Of a DNA stretch of 64,000 bases, positions 36,305 through 45,196 are shown piece by piece. The position numbers and the translations under genes were made by a program. Every line of letters starts with the position of its first letter. Within the stretch, counting starts at the first letter, position 1. The DNA is from CAVRUH01 sp963822595. GTDB lineage: Bacteria > Chlamydiota > Chlamydiia > Chlamydiales > Waddliaceae. The stretch lies in the NCBI GenBank assembly GCA_963822595.1, contig CAWGIG010000004.1:372001-436000 (forward strand), in the 5' to 3' direction. The notes under the pieces are model-generated. The model did no database searches. It saw only the letters and a program-made list of their open reading frames with translations, and was not told where the DNA came from.

Positions 36305-36934
36305 TTATTTCCTACTATGTTTTAGAGTATCCCAAAGTTTGAGTCCTAAAATAGCATAATCGAGAATTTCTTGGCCCTTTCCCTTACCCGATTTCAAAGA
36401 GTTTACATACTCTTCTGCTTTTTCTTTGTGATGATTCAATTGATCCTTAACGCATTCGGTGCTTCCTTCGATAAGATGACAAAGTTCAGAGATGTAAGGC
36501 TGCACTGCAGAAGCTTTTGAAGAAAGAGTATCTAGAAGTCCTTCACTCGTTGACCTATTTTTTTCTCTTGCTATTAGAGCTGCACCCACAATACCTACTA
36601 TAGCGCCGAGTATGGTAAAAGATATAACGGCTTTTCCCAAATCGGTTGGTTCAAATATGTCTATGGAGCCAATCTGTTTTTTTACTTGGTCAATGGTATC
36701 TTTGACTTTTTCAGCCCACTCTTCTTTTTTTTCATTTACCCCTCTTTCAAGAGATTTTTCGAGCTTGCTAAGCATCGTAGTCGTTTTCTTTTTGACATCA
36801 TGGTAGCTATCCTCGATACCATCTATTACTTTTTTTCCTTTCTTTGACATCAACAAAGATGTTAGGACACCCCCGCCAATAACTCCAAGAACTGCTACAA
36901 GCAGAATTTCTTTTGAGTGTGAATTATTAGACAT
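36305..36934 (-). CDS. YtxH-domain membrane protein
   Basis: The N-terminus shows the YtxH pattern: a membrane segment ILLVAVLGVIGGGVLTSLLM followed by SKKGKKVIDGIED and a long amphipathic helix. A second membrane segment is at about 107-127 (ISFTILGAIVGIVGAALIA). The rest is charged helix. YtxH proteins are general-stress proteins of unclear mechanism. It lies 2 bases downstream of the next gene on the same strand, probably one operon. Confidence 0.7.
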   Translation of the reverse strand: MSNNSHSKEILLVAVLGVIGGGVLTSLLMSKKGKKVIDGIEDSYHDVKKKTTTMLSKLEKSLERGVNEKKEEWAEKVKDTIDQVKKQIGSIDIFEPTDLGKAVISFTILGAIVGIVGAALIAREKNRSTSEGLLDTLSSKASAVQPYISELCHLIEGSTECVKDQLNHHKEKAEEYVNSLKSGKGKGQEILDYAILGLKLWDTLKHSRK

Positions 36935-36936
36935 AA

Positions 36937-37368
36937 TTATCTCCTTTTCTTAAATTTGTTTAATAAATCTAAACCTCGAATGACCAAATCGACAAGTTCA
37001 AGGACATGAGCTGTTGTTGATGATGTATCTGGTTCATTGCTTACCTTATCATGCAGGTATTCAATTAAGTCTTCTTCTCTCTTCTTCGCTGCTTGTTCCT
37101 GGACGCGTTCTCCGAAGTGATGAATCGTATGAAATAATGGATCGAGACATTTCATTTTATGATTTAAATTTTCCGAAAGTTTCGTCACTTGATGGAGAAT
37201 TTTTCCGGGTTCGTTTTCTAAGCCATAAATTTGCTTGTCAATCGAAGAGCAAGTTTTTGTTATTGCATTCAAGGTCTTCAAAGTTGCAATTACAATTAGC
37301 GTAAGGCAGACCACTAGGAAAATGAATCCTAAAACAGCGAGGATAAGATAAATTTCTTCTGAGCTCAT
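36937..37368 (-). CDS. DUF948-like single-pass membrane protein
   Basis: One N-terminal membrane segment (LILAVLGFIFLVVCLTLIVI) followed by a helical region (LENEPGKILHQVTKLSENLN), as in DUF948 stress-associated proteins often found beside YtxH genes. AGGATTG precedes the ATG. The family call is tentative; the pairing with YtxH supports it. Confidence 0.55.
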   Translation of the reverse strand: MSSEEIYLILAVLGFIFLVVCLTLIVIATLKTLNAITKTCSSIDKQIYGLENEPGKILHQVTKLSENLNHKMKCLDPLFHTIHHFGERVQEQAAKKREEDLIEYLHDKVSNEPDTSSTTAHVLELVDLVIRGLDLLNKFKKRR

Positions 37369-37604
37369 TTCAATCCTTGTGGGGGCTTTTTGCCCTTTAT
37401 CTGGATACTAGAATATCAAAAAATTTCTGTAAACATGAATAGTTAAGTATTTTTTTTAAAAACAATAGATTTTTATATCCAAGTAACTTATTTTAAGATA
37501 TTTGTGGTTTTTTATATGTTCCATGCACCCTTTTTGGATTTGACAAATTAGGGTAAAACGTTTAATCAAAGTGATATAAAAGAAAATTTTGAAAAGGAAT
37601 AATT

Positions 37605-38240
37605 ATGAATAGAATTTTACTAATGATTGGGATAGTAATTGGGTTTTTTACACTACTCTTTAATGCTTATGTTTCTTATGTCTTTGTAGATAAACTTACA
37701 TTCTCCGCTCAACAAAGAAACGAAAAACTTTCGGATATGGCAAATTTTCAAGAGTATTTATCCATGCTTAAAGATGCTGAAACAGGTGAAAGAGGATATG
37801 TCATCACCGGAAACCCTTCTTATTTAGAACCTTATGAAAAAGGACTCAGTTATATACATTCAAAAAAAACCCGCGATTATCTTGAAAATTCGGAAAAACT
37901 AGAACACATGCAAGATTATATTAAGCAATTAAAAACTTTGACAACAGCCAAACTTGATGAGCTGCAAACGGTTATAGACAAATACAATTCTTCTGGGTTT
38001 CAAGCGGCTAAAGAGATCGTGTCAACGAACTCCGGAAAGAATTCGATGGATACAATTCGCGATGTCATTGATAGGATTTTAATTGTAAAACATAATGCTC
38101 TCGAAAAGCACGAGCTTGAAAACGAAAATTATACCAAATTTATCGTTAATCTTATTATTTCAATCAATCTTCTTTACCTTATCCTCATCAGTCTTTGCCT
38201 CTACGTCCTTTATATGCATACAAGGAATTGGAGAAATTAA
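37605..38240 (+). CDS. Stand-alone CHASE3 sensor domain protein
   Basis: An N-terminal membrane segment, a periplasmic helical domain with the CHASE3 signature DAETGERGYVITGNPSYLEP near residue 57, and a second membrane segment at about 180-202. CHASE3 normally precedes a histidine kinase or cyclase output domain. Here the protein ends a few residues after the second segment, and no kinase follows on this strand. AAAGGAATA precedes the ATG. It may work with a partner protein encoded elsewhere. Confidence 0.75.
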   Translation: MNRILLMIGIVIGFFTLLFNAYVSYVFVDKLTFSAQQRNEKLSDMANFQEYLSMLKDAETGERGYVITGNPSYLEPYEKGLSYIHSKKTRDYLENSEKLEHMQDYIKQLKTLTTAKLDELQTVIDKYNSSGFQAAKEIVSTNSGKNSMDTIRDVIDRILIVKHNALEKHELENENYTKFIVNLIISINLLYLILISLCLYVLYMHTRNWRN

Positions 38241-38430
38241 CTGCATCATTTTTCTTAAATCTTCACTTGTCCTTCGTTTTCATCGTGAAATTCGTGATAT
38301 TTTTAGTTATTAATCATTATTATATTGACATTACATCTATATAATCCACCATTATTAGTAATAAAAATTTAATTGCAAATAATATATTTTTTTAATAGTA
38401 TTAATTTATGGGGTTTATAGGAGGTCGGTT

Positions 38431-39141
38431 ATGTTAGAAGGTGATTCAACTAATATTAGGAGTGCCGGATCAGTCGTAAATAACTGGGGTTTAGAGCCTA
38501 AAACAACTGAAGGTGTCAAAACGAAAATTGGAAAGGAAAAGGTTACAAATAATGTAACACAAGCCGTAAAGTCTCTAACTCACCCCGTTACCGATAGTAT
38601 AAGCCCGCGACAAAAATTGAAAGTTAATGCTCTAAAAAATCAACTAGTTGATGCTGATCATAAACTCCAGTTATGTGGAGAGATCTTAAAAGTCGTAAAG
38701 AAAACGAAACAACTGGAAAAATCGAATCCGGCTGCGAAAATAGATCAAAAATTCTATGAAAAAGCAGAACGTAATTTCAACATAGCCAAAGAAGAGCTTA
38801 AAAACTCAAAAGCCATTTATAAAAAAGCTTTGAGTGAGCACATGAATGGTGCAAAGAAAAAACTGGAAAGATGCAAACAAATTCTTGATTTTACTAATAG
38901 CCACTTGGAAGTAGCAAAAGGAGCAGAGGATTCCAAGGATAATCAGAAATTACTTTTAGAATTAAGTTTAGAATTGAGGGTTGCGGAGAAAGAGTATAAG
39001 GAAGCTCAAAAAGAATTTGATACCCTCAAAAAAGAATATGAAGTGGCTGATAAAGGTGTTGTTCCAAAGCAAAAAGGTGACAGGTCGAAGAACCCTAGTT
39101 GGATCAACAAACTGCACAAGCTGAAGAAAATGCAACAATGA
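38431..39141 (+). CDS. Coiled-coil protein of a three-member local family (member 1)
   Basis: The N-terminus reads EGDSTNIRSAGSVVNNWGL, then a basic stretch. A long charged coiled coil follows. Residues ~70-210 align well with member 2 next door (LQLCGEILKVVKKTKQLEKS, then EELKNSKAIYKKALSEHMNG). No membrane segment. GGAGGT sits 6 bases before the ATG. The shared tag suggests a secretion signal and an effector role; inferred. Confidence 0.7.
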   Translation: MLEGDSTNIRSAGSVVNNWGLEPKTTEGVKTKIGKEKVTNNVTQAVKSLTHPVTDSISPRQKLKVNALKNQLVDADHKLQLCGEILKVVKKTKQLEKSNPAAKIDQKFYEKAERNFNIAKEELKNSKAIYKKALSEHMNGAKKKLERCKQILDFTNSHLEVAKGAEDSKDNQKLLLELSLELRVAEKEYKEAQKEFDTLKKEYEVADKGVVPKQKGDRSKNPSWINKLHKLKKMQQ

Positions 39142-39175
39142 GATGTAATAAATAGAAACTTTGTAGGAGGTCGAT

Positions 39176-40303
39176 ATGGGAGAGGGAGATTCAACCAATA
39201 TTGAGGGTGCAGGATCAGTCGCAAATAAGTGGGGCCTAACGCCAAAACCTACTGAAAAAGCAAAAATAGAAATAGGAAGTTCCCGAGGACACTCCTTAAA
39301 AAAGGAAAATGCTCAAAGTAATGTAACAACAGTAGGAACAACCGCCCTAAAAAATCAACTCATTGATGCTGATAATAAATTGCAGCTATTCGAAGAAATC
39401 TTTAAAACAGTAAAAATAACTAAACAATTGGAAAAATCGCATCCAGCTGCAGATACAGATCAAAAACTTTATGAAGAAGCAAAACGTGATGTACAGATAG
39501 CCAAAAAAGAACTTAAAACATCAAAAGACAATTATAAAAAAGCATTGAATGAGCACATGAATGAAGCTAAGAAAGAACTTGAAACATGTAAAAAAATTCT
39601 TGAAGTATCTAACATCAACTACAAATTAGCAAGCGGAGAGGATGATTCGAAAGGTAAAGAGAAAACGCTTGCTAAATTAAGTTTTCAAGTGAGGGACGCT
39701 CAAAGTGACTATAAGAAGGCTCAAAAAAAATTGGATGCCATCAAAAAAGAATATGAACTGACTCTTCCTAAATCCATACTGAAGAAAGCTTCTAAACCAC
39801 TCATCAAAGAGTCAAAAGCAAAAACGGATCAAGGGGAAGAATCCTATCTAGATGAGCAAATTGCACAAGGCGAAAAAAATGCGAAGATGAATCTAAATTA
39901 TGTTGAACCAGATCTTAAACCAATTCATGAGGGTCGTCGGGAACTAAGGACCGGACTAGCAACCAAAGAAAAACTGCTAGGTGAAATTCAAGGTCTTCAA
40001 CATGAGCTCTATGATTATGAGAACGGTTTAAAAGGTGATTCAAAAACGACTGCACGCATGCAAAATGATATTCGAGCTATAAAAAGTGAAATTGTTGAGT
40101 TGAGAGCACAAATTCATAAAATAGATAGCCAGAAAGAGAAACATTTAAAAAATGTCGATGATTTATGGAAAAAAGAATCCGCTCAACCGCTTCCGAAGAA
40201 AAGTGGAAAAGGGATTAGTTTCAATAGAGTAAATGAGCGAAATGTAGATGGAACTATTACAGAGGAACCCTTCAACGACTTACCTAAAAAACCTAATCTT
40301 TAA
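39176..40303 (+). CDS. Coiled-coil protein of a three-member local family (member 2)
   Basis: The start is GEGDSTNIEGAGSVANKWGL, then IEIGSSRGHSLKKENAQSNV, nearly the same as member 3 and close to member 1. The coiled coil continues for the whole length. The C-terminus adds a second coiled coil (ELRTGLATKEKLLGEIQGLQ) and ends with a basic, Pro-containing tail. It begins 34 bases after member 1, so the two are a tandem duplication in one transcription unit, each with its own GGAGGT site. Confidence 0.7.
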   Translation: MGEGDSTNIEGAGSVANKWGLTPKPTEKAKIEIGSSRGHSLKKENAQSNVTTVGTTALKNQLIDADNKLQLFEEIFKTVKITKQLEKSHPAADTDQKLYEEAKRDVQIAKKELKTSKDNYKKALNEHMNEAKKELETCKKILEVSNINYKLASGEDDSKGKEKTLAKLSFQVRDAQSDYKKAQKKLDAIKKEYELTLPKSILKKASKPLIKESKAKTDQGEESYLDEQIAQGEKNAKMNLNYVEPDLKPIHEGRRELRTGLATKEKLLGEIQGLQHELYDYENGLKGDSKTTARMQNDIRAIKSEIVELRAQIHKIDSQKEKHLKNVDDLWKKESAQPLPKKSGKGISFNRVNERNVDGTITEEPFNDLPKKPNL

Positions 40304-40304
40304 A

Positions 40305-40658
40305 TTAGGATTTAAATATAAAAAACGCGGCTAAAACAATAAAAACAAATCCTATAAGTTGATTTATTTTTACCCCTTCATGCAAATAAAAATAAGAGAA
40401 AAAGCAAAAAACAGTTAAGGTGATTATTTCCTGGATGGTTTTCAATTGTACAACAGAAAATTGATAACTTCCTATTCTGTTAGCAGGAACCTGAAAGCAG
40501 TATTCAAAGAATGCTATTCCCCAACTTATCAAAATGACCAGAAATAATGGAGAACTCCGATATTTTAAGTGTCCATACCACGCGAATGTCATAAAAATAT
40601 TCGATAATGTTAATAAAAAAATCGTTAGCAAAATCTTATCCTCTAATCTAGTGGTCAA
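40305..40658 (-). CDS. DMT-superfamily small membrane protein (DUF486)
   Basis: Four predicted membrane segments in 117 residues with the block WYGHLKYRSSPLFLVILISW, then GIAFFEYCFQVPANRIG, typical of the DUF486 family of the drug/metabolite transporter group. It starts at a TTG that overlaps the end of a decayed transporter fragment, which suggests past translational coupling. Substrate unknown. Confidence 0.85.
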   Translation of the reverse strand: MTTRLEDKILLTIFLLTLSNIFMTFAWYGHLKYRSSPLFLVILISWGIAFFEYCFQVPANRIGSYQFSVVQLKTIQEIITLTVFCFFSYFYLHEGVKINQLIGFVFIVLAAFFIFKS

Positions 40659-40664
40659 TGACTA

Positions 40665-40792
40665 AAGAAGTCACGATATTAGCGGTAATAATCATTCCAT
40701 TAAAAGGCCCTGCACCGATTTTATCCCCCATGGTGAGTCCAACAAACACAGCAAGAGCATAAAGACCCTATATAACCTCTTTTTTCATTTTG
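40665..40792 (-). pseudogene. Relic of a DMT transporter (DUF606/YdcZ-like C-terminus)
   Basis: The minus strand reads MKKEVI, a stop, then ALAVFVGLTMGDKIGAGPFN and GMIITANIVTSLVIDH with a stop overlapping the start of the DUF486 gene. The GPFNGxxITANIxxSLxIDH string is typical of the last helix of DUF606-type transporters. Only the 3' end survives. Confidence 0.5.
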
Positions 40793-40978
40793 TGCCCACA
40801 TTAACAAAATGAAATTTAGGGCTCTAGCAAAAAATCGCAAAGAAATTCAATTTCCCTTAACAACTATTATTAACTATCTTAATACAAACTTTATAAATCT
40901 AATAAAAATCAATATAATAGTTATATTTTTATAAATAAAAAATTGTTATAATTAAATTAGATAATTGCGGGGGTTTTT

Positions 40979-42904
40979 ATGTCTACAGCGGGCATGAACA
41001 ATGTTAAGACAATCAATCTTACTCCTATTCAACAAAGTCAGGTGCAGAATCTAGTTAACGAAAGTTCCGTAGCTAATGGACGAACGGTTACGGCCAATAT
41101 TAAAGCTTTAACACCTGAACAAAGAGCTGTCGTGATTCTTGCATTTGAGGGAACCATTCCTAAAGGTTTTAAACTCGAAGGGGATATACAAGGTATCATT
41201 GATTCCATGAAAACAAACTTAAAAGAAGGAAAAAACACGGAAGAAAAGAGTTTAGTTAAATCGGCCGAAAAGAAAACTAAAGATTTCCTTCGTGATAGAT
41301 TTGGAATGTCTACCGGTCGTATACAAGTAGGCGATGTTGAGAATGCCATCAAATCCTATACTCCTAAGGTCCCCGTTAATGGTGTACCTAAACCCCTACG
41401 CGAACTCACAGAATCTGAACATGAGATCCTCAATAGTATTGTTGAACACGCACGCACGCAGCCCGATGAACTAGAAGATAAACTAAAATCTGAAATCGCA
41501 AAAATGTCTCCAGGGGATAAAGAAGTATTCGCAAAAAGAGCCATGATTGACCTTTCAAAAAACGATCCGGATCTTGGCGCCAAATTATTAAAAGTTTTTC
41601 ACGACAGCACTCCAAAAGAAAAACAAATATCTTTTATGCAGGATATCGTTCACGAGGTTTTTACCCATAATATTGAAGGCGCCATGAATCTAGCAAAAGC
41701 GTTAGCCGGCCCTCAAATCGCTAGAGAGGTCTCGTCTGCTCAACCCTTGCGCCTCTCAGATGTAACAACCCGATTTCTTACGGCTTTCGTAAGTAAACTC
41801 ATTAGTCCTCAGCTAGAGAAGCCCCTTCTGGAAATCGCTAAAAAAGTATCTCAAGAGACCGATGATTTAAGCAAAATGATGACGTCTGGGGATTCTGAAA
41901 AAGCTTCAGTAGCTTTAGAAAATATAACATCTCACACAAGCGAAGTCCTGAATATGGTTAGTAGCTTAATAAATAACGGATCTGATGAAAATATAAAACA
42001 TCTAAAAGACCTATGTTCTTTTATTAAAAACGAAGTACAAAAAGGAAAAGATAATCTCAAAAAAGAAAGCCTCGACCCAGAAGGTGTTGCTCTCAGTCTT
42101 ATTTTTCTTCGAGTAGTTTCCCCTCAAATTAGTGCTTTCACAAATCCGGAGTTCACGACGCCTCAATTTAGACAAAATATGGTGGCGCTAGGTAAAATCG
42201 TTCAGAGTTTGACTGTGGGTGATGTAGGTGCGGGAAAAGGCAATCTATTTAATGATGTTAAGGGTAAATTATCGGAAGAAATGAAAGAAATTAAAAAAAG
42301 TTTATTAACTGAAGAAAAAACAACTGAAGCTCCTCATAGTCCGACTCAACAAGAAACAATCAAACTCCCAACTGAAGAAAAATACCTAAATTACAGAGTT
42401 AAACCTAATACTGAAAGTCGTTTGAATTTTTTAGGTAAACTTCAATCCTTCATCAGCAATGGTAGTGAAGGTGCACTCAAAAAATCGGATGAACTAGCTG
42501 GTAAGGAAATGGAGATTATTTTGGATTTAACAGAAACAGCAAACCTTCAAAAATGCAACCCTGATCAACTTCTCAAAATTTTAGAGTTTCTTGATAATAG
42601 AGCCGTCCGCAATGCGGCCAATAAAGAACTCTCAGAAGAACTGGATCAAGCCCTAAGTAATGTGGAGGCTCAAATAGGACAACCCCAAATCAAAGTTAGA
42701 TCGGATCCCAAAGCCACAGCGGAGGCATGGACTGCCCTAAAGGCAGAAAAACCTGAAATCAAAGAGGCATTTGCACAACTCACAGCTAAATATGAGGAAA
42801 GAAAAGCTAAAAACCCTCCTAGAACTGAAAACGCTGAAAGAGCAGCTCAGCTCAAAGCTAAATTGGACGAAAGAATAGCGAATAAGAAAAGCCAACAAAA
42901 ATAG
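40979..42904 (+). CDS. RasGAP-like domain protein, candidate effector
   Basis: Residues ~205-415 read like a Ras GTPase-activating domain: a helix with ALAGPQIAREVSSAQPLRLSD (Arg258 at the arginine-finger position), RFLTAFVSKLISPQLEKPLL, and ALSLIFLRVVSPQISAF at 371-387, matching the FLRxxxPAI signature, followed by RQNMVALGKIVQSLT. RasGAPs switch off host Ras-like GTPases. The N-terminal 200 residues are helical and unassigned. The C-terminal 200 are charged helix with a lysine-rich end. No membrane segment. GCGGGGG precedes the ATG weakly. Confidence 0.65.
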   Translation: MSTAGMNNVKTINLTPIQQSQVQNLVNESSVANGRTVTANIKALTPEQRAVVILAFEGTIPKGFKLEGDIQGIIDSMKTNLKEGKNTEEKSLVKSAEKKTKDFLRDRFGMSTGRIQVGDVENAIKSYTPKVPVNGVPKPLRELTESEHEILNSIVEHARTQPDELEDKLKSEIAKMSPGDKEVFAKRAMIDLSKNDPDLGAKLLKVFHDSTPKEKQISFMQDIVHEVFTHNIEGAMNLAKALAGPQIAREVSSAQPLRLSDVTTRFLTAFVSKLISPQLEKPLLEIAKKVSQETDDLSKMMTSGDSEKASVALENITSHTSEVLNMVSSLINNGSDENIKHLKDLCSFIKNEVQKGKDNLKKESLDPEGVALSLIFLRVVSPQISAFTNPEFTTPQFRQNMVALGKIVQSLTVGDVGAGKGNLFNDVKGKLSEEMKEIKKSLLTEEKTTEAPHSPTQQETIKLPTEEKYLNYRVKPNTESRLNFLGKLQSFISNGSEGALKKSDELAGKEMEIILDLTETANLQKCNPDQLLKILEFLDNRAVRNAANKELSEELDQALSNVEAQIGQPQIKVRSDPKATAEAWTALKAEKPEIKEAFAQLTAKYEERKAKNPPRTENAERAAQLKAKLDERIANKKSQQK

Positions 42905-42906
42905 AC

Positions 42907-44106
42907 TTAGATTTCTGGAATCAATAATTCCGTTTCACTATCACTATTACTTTCTTCTTGAGATTCTAACTGGATGAATTCTTTCAGAATGATGATATTC
43001 TGACCGAAAAGATCCTGTTCAGTTTCATTCCCCTCTGTAATAAGTCTCAAAACCAAATGCTGTAGCCAATATAATGGAGAATACCCTTGATTATCTTTAA
43101 CGAGAAAACTTCCACCTAATTCTTTCCATAAGGTGAGTATTTCACGATATTTATTTCCAACATAAGCCATCCCAAAGTGATGGATCAAAGAAATGCCACC
43201 ATCAGGATGTCGGAATGAAACGAGATCCGGATGATCTCGAAGGGCCTCTGGATGAAGGAGGATATAACTAAAAGAAGAATTTCTGTTCCATAGGAAACGA
43301 TAATGATCCGAATGGGAGCCGCTCGCGTTAGAATTAGGTCTGTTAGCTGAATCCCAAATATTTTGAACGGTAGAAGTTTCCGCCTGAGGATAACGACGCA
43401 TTACGGGTTCGATCCAACCCATGTAATGGATCCCGAATTTGACAATTTGATCATGCGTTCTAGCTGAATCATGTTCGGTGAATTCTTTAAGACGCGTATA
43501 TTCTTCTCTTGATAAATCTCCTCTTAATGAACGATCACTGATACTTTGTAAACGTGAACTCTGAAATGCGTTGCAACATTCAAAGAGAAGGACACTGGTT
43601 AAGTCAATCGCGCTAAACTTTTTCTCCGTCACTCGAATTTCATGTAGAAAATGACTGCAGTCTGCCCACGAACCGGTATCCATTCTCCCATTTGCAACAA
43701 ATTCCGCTTCCGTTACAACCCGGAATGTCCAGGGTGTTTCGCTATTGATACTTTCCCATAATTCTTCAAAAAGAGGATTGATTCTAAGCCAAGCCAAACA
43801 AGTTTTCACGTATGAGTCGGTAGTCGGGCGAAAAATTTGAAAGCTATAATAGCCCAACTGAAGACAAGTTAGTGAGGCTAGTGCTATGCCGGTATATCCT
43901 GGAATTAAAAGTAAGCTCAAATTTCCAAAGACGGCGGCGACTCGACCGAATGCGATTGCTCTGGCCCCGTTAGGAGTATGGGTGCAATTCCTTTGCTCCA
44001 TCCATGCTTCCACATGCCGCCCTTCCAACAAAGGGATGGGGGGAAGCCAATCAGGAACAGTATAAGAAATAGGATTTGGAACAGGAATCATATTATTTAT
44101 CATCAT
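42907..44106 (-). CDS. Unrecognised protein with membrane hairpin, possible ankyrin-like end
   Basis: A hydrophobic hairpin lies at about residues 52-90 (AAVFGNLSLLLIPGYTGIAL). The central region is mixed. Near the end, HPDGGISLIHHFGMAYVGNK and VKDNQGYSPLYWLQHLVLRL resemble two ankyrin repeats, and the C-terminus is acidic. It converges with the RasGAP-like gene, 2 bases apart. Function unknown; host-directed activity would fit the neighbourhood. Confidence 0.6.
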   Translation of the reverse strand: MMINNMIPVPNPISYTVPDWLPPIPLLEGRHVEAWMEQRNCTHTPNGARAIAFGRVAAVFGNLSLLLIPGYTGIALASLTCLQLGYYSFQIFRPTTDSYVKTCLAWLRINPLFEELWESINSETPWTFRVVTEAEFVANGRMDTGSWADCSHFLHEIRVTEKKFSAIDLTSVLLFECCNAFQSSRLQSISDRSLRGDLSREEYTRLKEFTEHDSARTHDQIVKFGIHYMGWIEPVMRRYPQAETSTVQNIWDSANRPNSNASGSHSDHYRFLWNRNSSFSYILLHPEALRDHPDLVSFRHPDGGISLIHHFGMAYVGNKYREILTLWKELGGSFLVKDNQGYSPLYWLQHLVLRLITEGNETEQDLFGQNIIILKEFIQLESQEESNSDSETELLIPEI

Positions 44107-44191
44107 TTAATTTAAATTAATTTTATATTTTAACATATTTTTGTATTAAATATCAACTAAAACGAAAAAGACCATTGACTCGTGAAATTCA

Positions 44192-44218
44192 TTGACATTT
44201 CGCACGCATTGTTATAAT
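44192..44218 (+). promoter_or_regulatory. Promoter of the glutathione S-transferase gene
   Basis: TTGACA (44192-44197) and TATAAT (44213-44218) are perfect consensus boxes, but the spacer is 15 bases, short of optimal. The start codon is 30 bases downstream after AAAGGAG. Confidence 0.55.
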
Positions 44219-44247
44219 TAAAGGTAACATAAAAAAAGGAGAAAATA

Positions 44248-44838
44248 ATGAAGCTCTATTATTCACCCGGTGCTTGTTCCATGGCTTCCCATATTCTTTT
44301 AAATGAGTTGAACATTCCCTACACTCTCAAATCTGTTGACTTAAAAACGCACAAGACAGAAAAGGGCGAAGATTTTTACAAGATTAACCCCAAAGGCTAT
44401 GTGCCGGTTATTATTCTGGATAATGGTCAGACGTTGACTGAAAATATTGCAATTTTGTCCTATTTAAGCGATTCCAAGGGACTTGTAAAAGGAGATCTTT
44501 ATCGATTTTTGGAATGGCTCGCATTCATTTCTACGGAATTGCATAAAGGCATCGGATCCTTGTTTAATTATCCGAATGGACCGGAAGAGGTGGTAAAGGA
44601 AATTAAAAATAAAGTCGCCAAGCGCCTAAAAGTTGTCGATGATCATTTAGCTGGAAAAGAGTTTGTATTTGAAGGGGCTTTTTCCGCTGTGGATGCCTAC
44701 TTAGTCACCATCCTAAACTGGTGTCCTAAAGCTAAGGTCGATTTAAGCCCATATAAAAATATCAACGATTATCTGAAGCGCATCATGGCTCGTCCTTCCA
44801 TTCAACAAACTCTAAAACAGGAAGGGCTCGTCAAATAA
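44248..44838 (+). CDS. gstA: Glutathione S-transferase
   Basis: MKLYYSPGACSMASHILLNE is the beta-class bacterial GST N-terminus, with the catalytic Cys10 and Ser11 region. INPKGYVPVIILDNGQTLTE contains the glutathione-binding cis-Pro and ENIAIL follows. At 196 residues the length is normal. It conjugates glutathione to electrophiles or handles peroxides. AAAGGAG lies before the ATG. Confidence 0.9.
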   Translation: MKLYYSPGACSMASHILLNELNIPYTLKSVDLKTHKTEKGEDFYKINPKGYVPVIILDNGQTLTENIAILSYLSDSKGLVKGDLYRFLEWLAFISTELHKGIGSLFNYPNGPEEVVKEIKNKVAKRLKVVDDHLAGKEFVFEGAFSAVDAYLVTILNWCPKAKVDLSPYKNINDYLKRIMARPSIQQTLKQEGLVK

Positions 44839-44937
44839 CATAGTGATAATAGCCCCTAAACAGCATTGTAGGCACTATCCTTCTGCTTTAAATTCGGCAT
44901 GCCCAATGAGCAGATGCCCACACAAAATACTGTATAA

Positions 44938-45192
44938 ATGAAGCTTAGAGACCAAAACGGCCGGTATTTTGCGCGAAGAGCAATTGAGGTTCAAAAGTAT
45001 AGTCCGTTTTCTCAGATTCACTTGATTGTTTACAGCGATCCTAATGTTGCTGATGCCATGCGTAGAAACCTTCCAATAAATGAGCTCGAAAATCGAGTGA
45101 GAGCAGTGCTCAGCAGTATTGCTGCTGATCCTTCAATTGTCGAAGAATATAAAGAGAGAGCTATGCTAAGAGTTCTAAGGAAAATTTTTTGA
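44938..45192 (+). CDS. Small unrecognised protein
   Basis: Eighty-four residues, mixed strand/helix, with PINELENRVRAVLSSIAADP in the C-terminal half. No ribosome site is obvious before the ATG, so it may be a fragment. It converges with the third coiled-coil paralogue, 4 bases apart. Confidence 0.35.
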   Translation: MKLRDQNGRYFARRAIEVQKYSPFSQIHLIVYSDPNVADAMRRNLPINELENRVRAVLSSIAADPSIVEEYKERAMLRVLRKIF

Positions 45193-45196
45193 CCCC

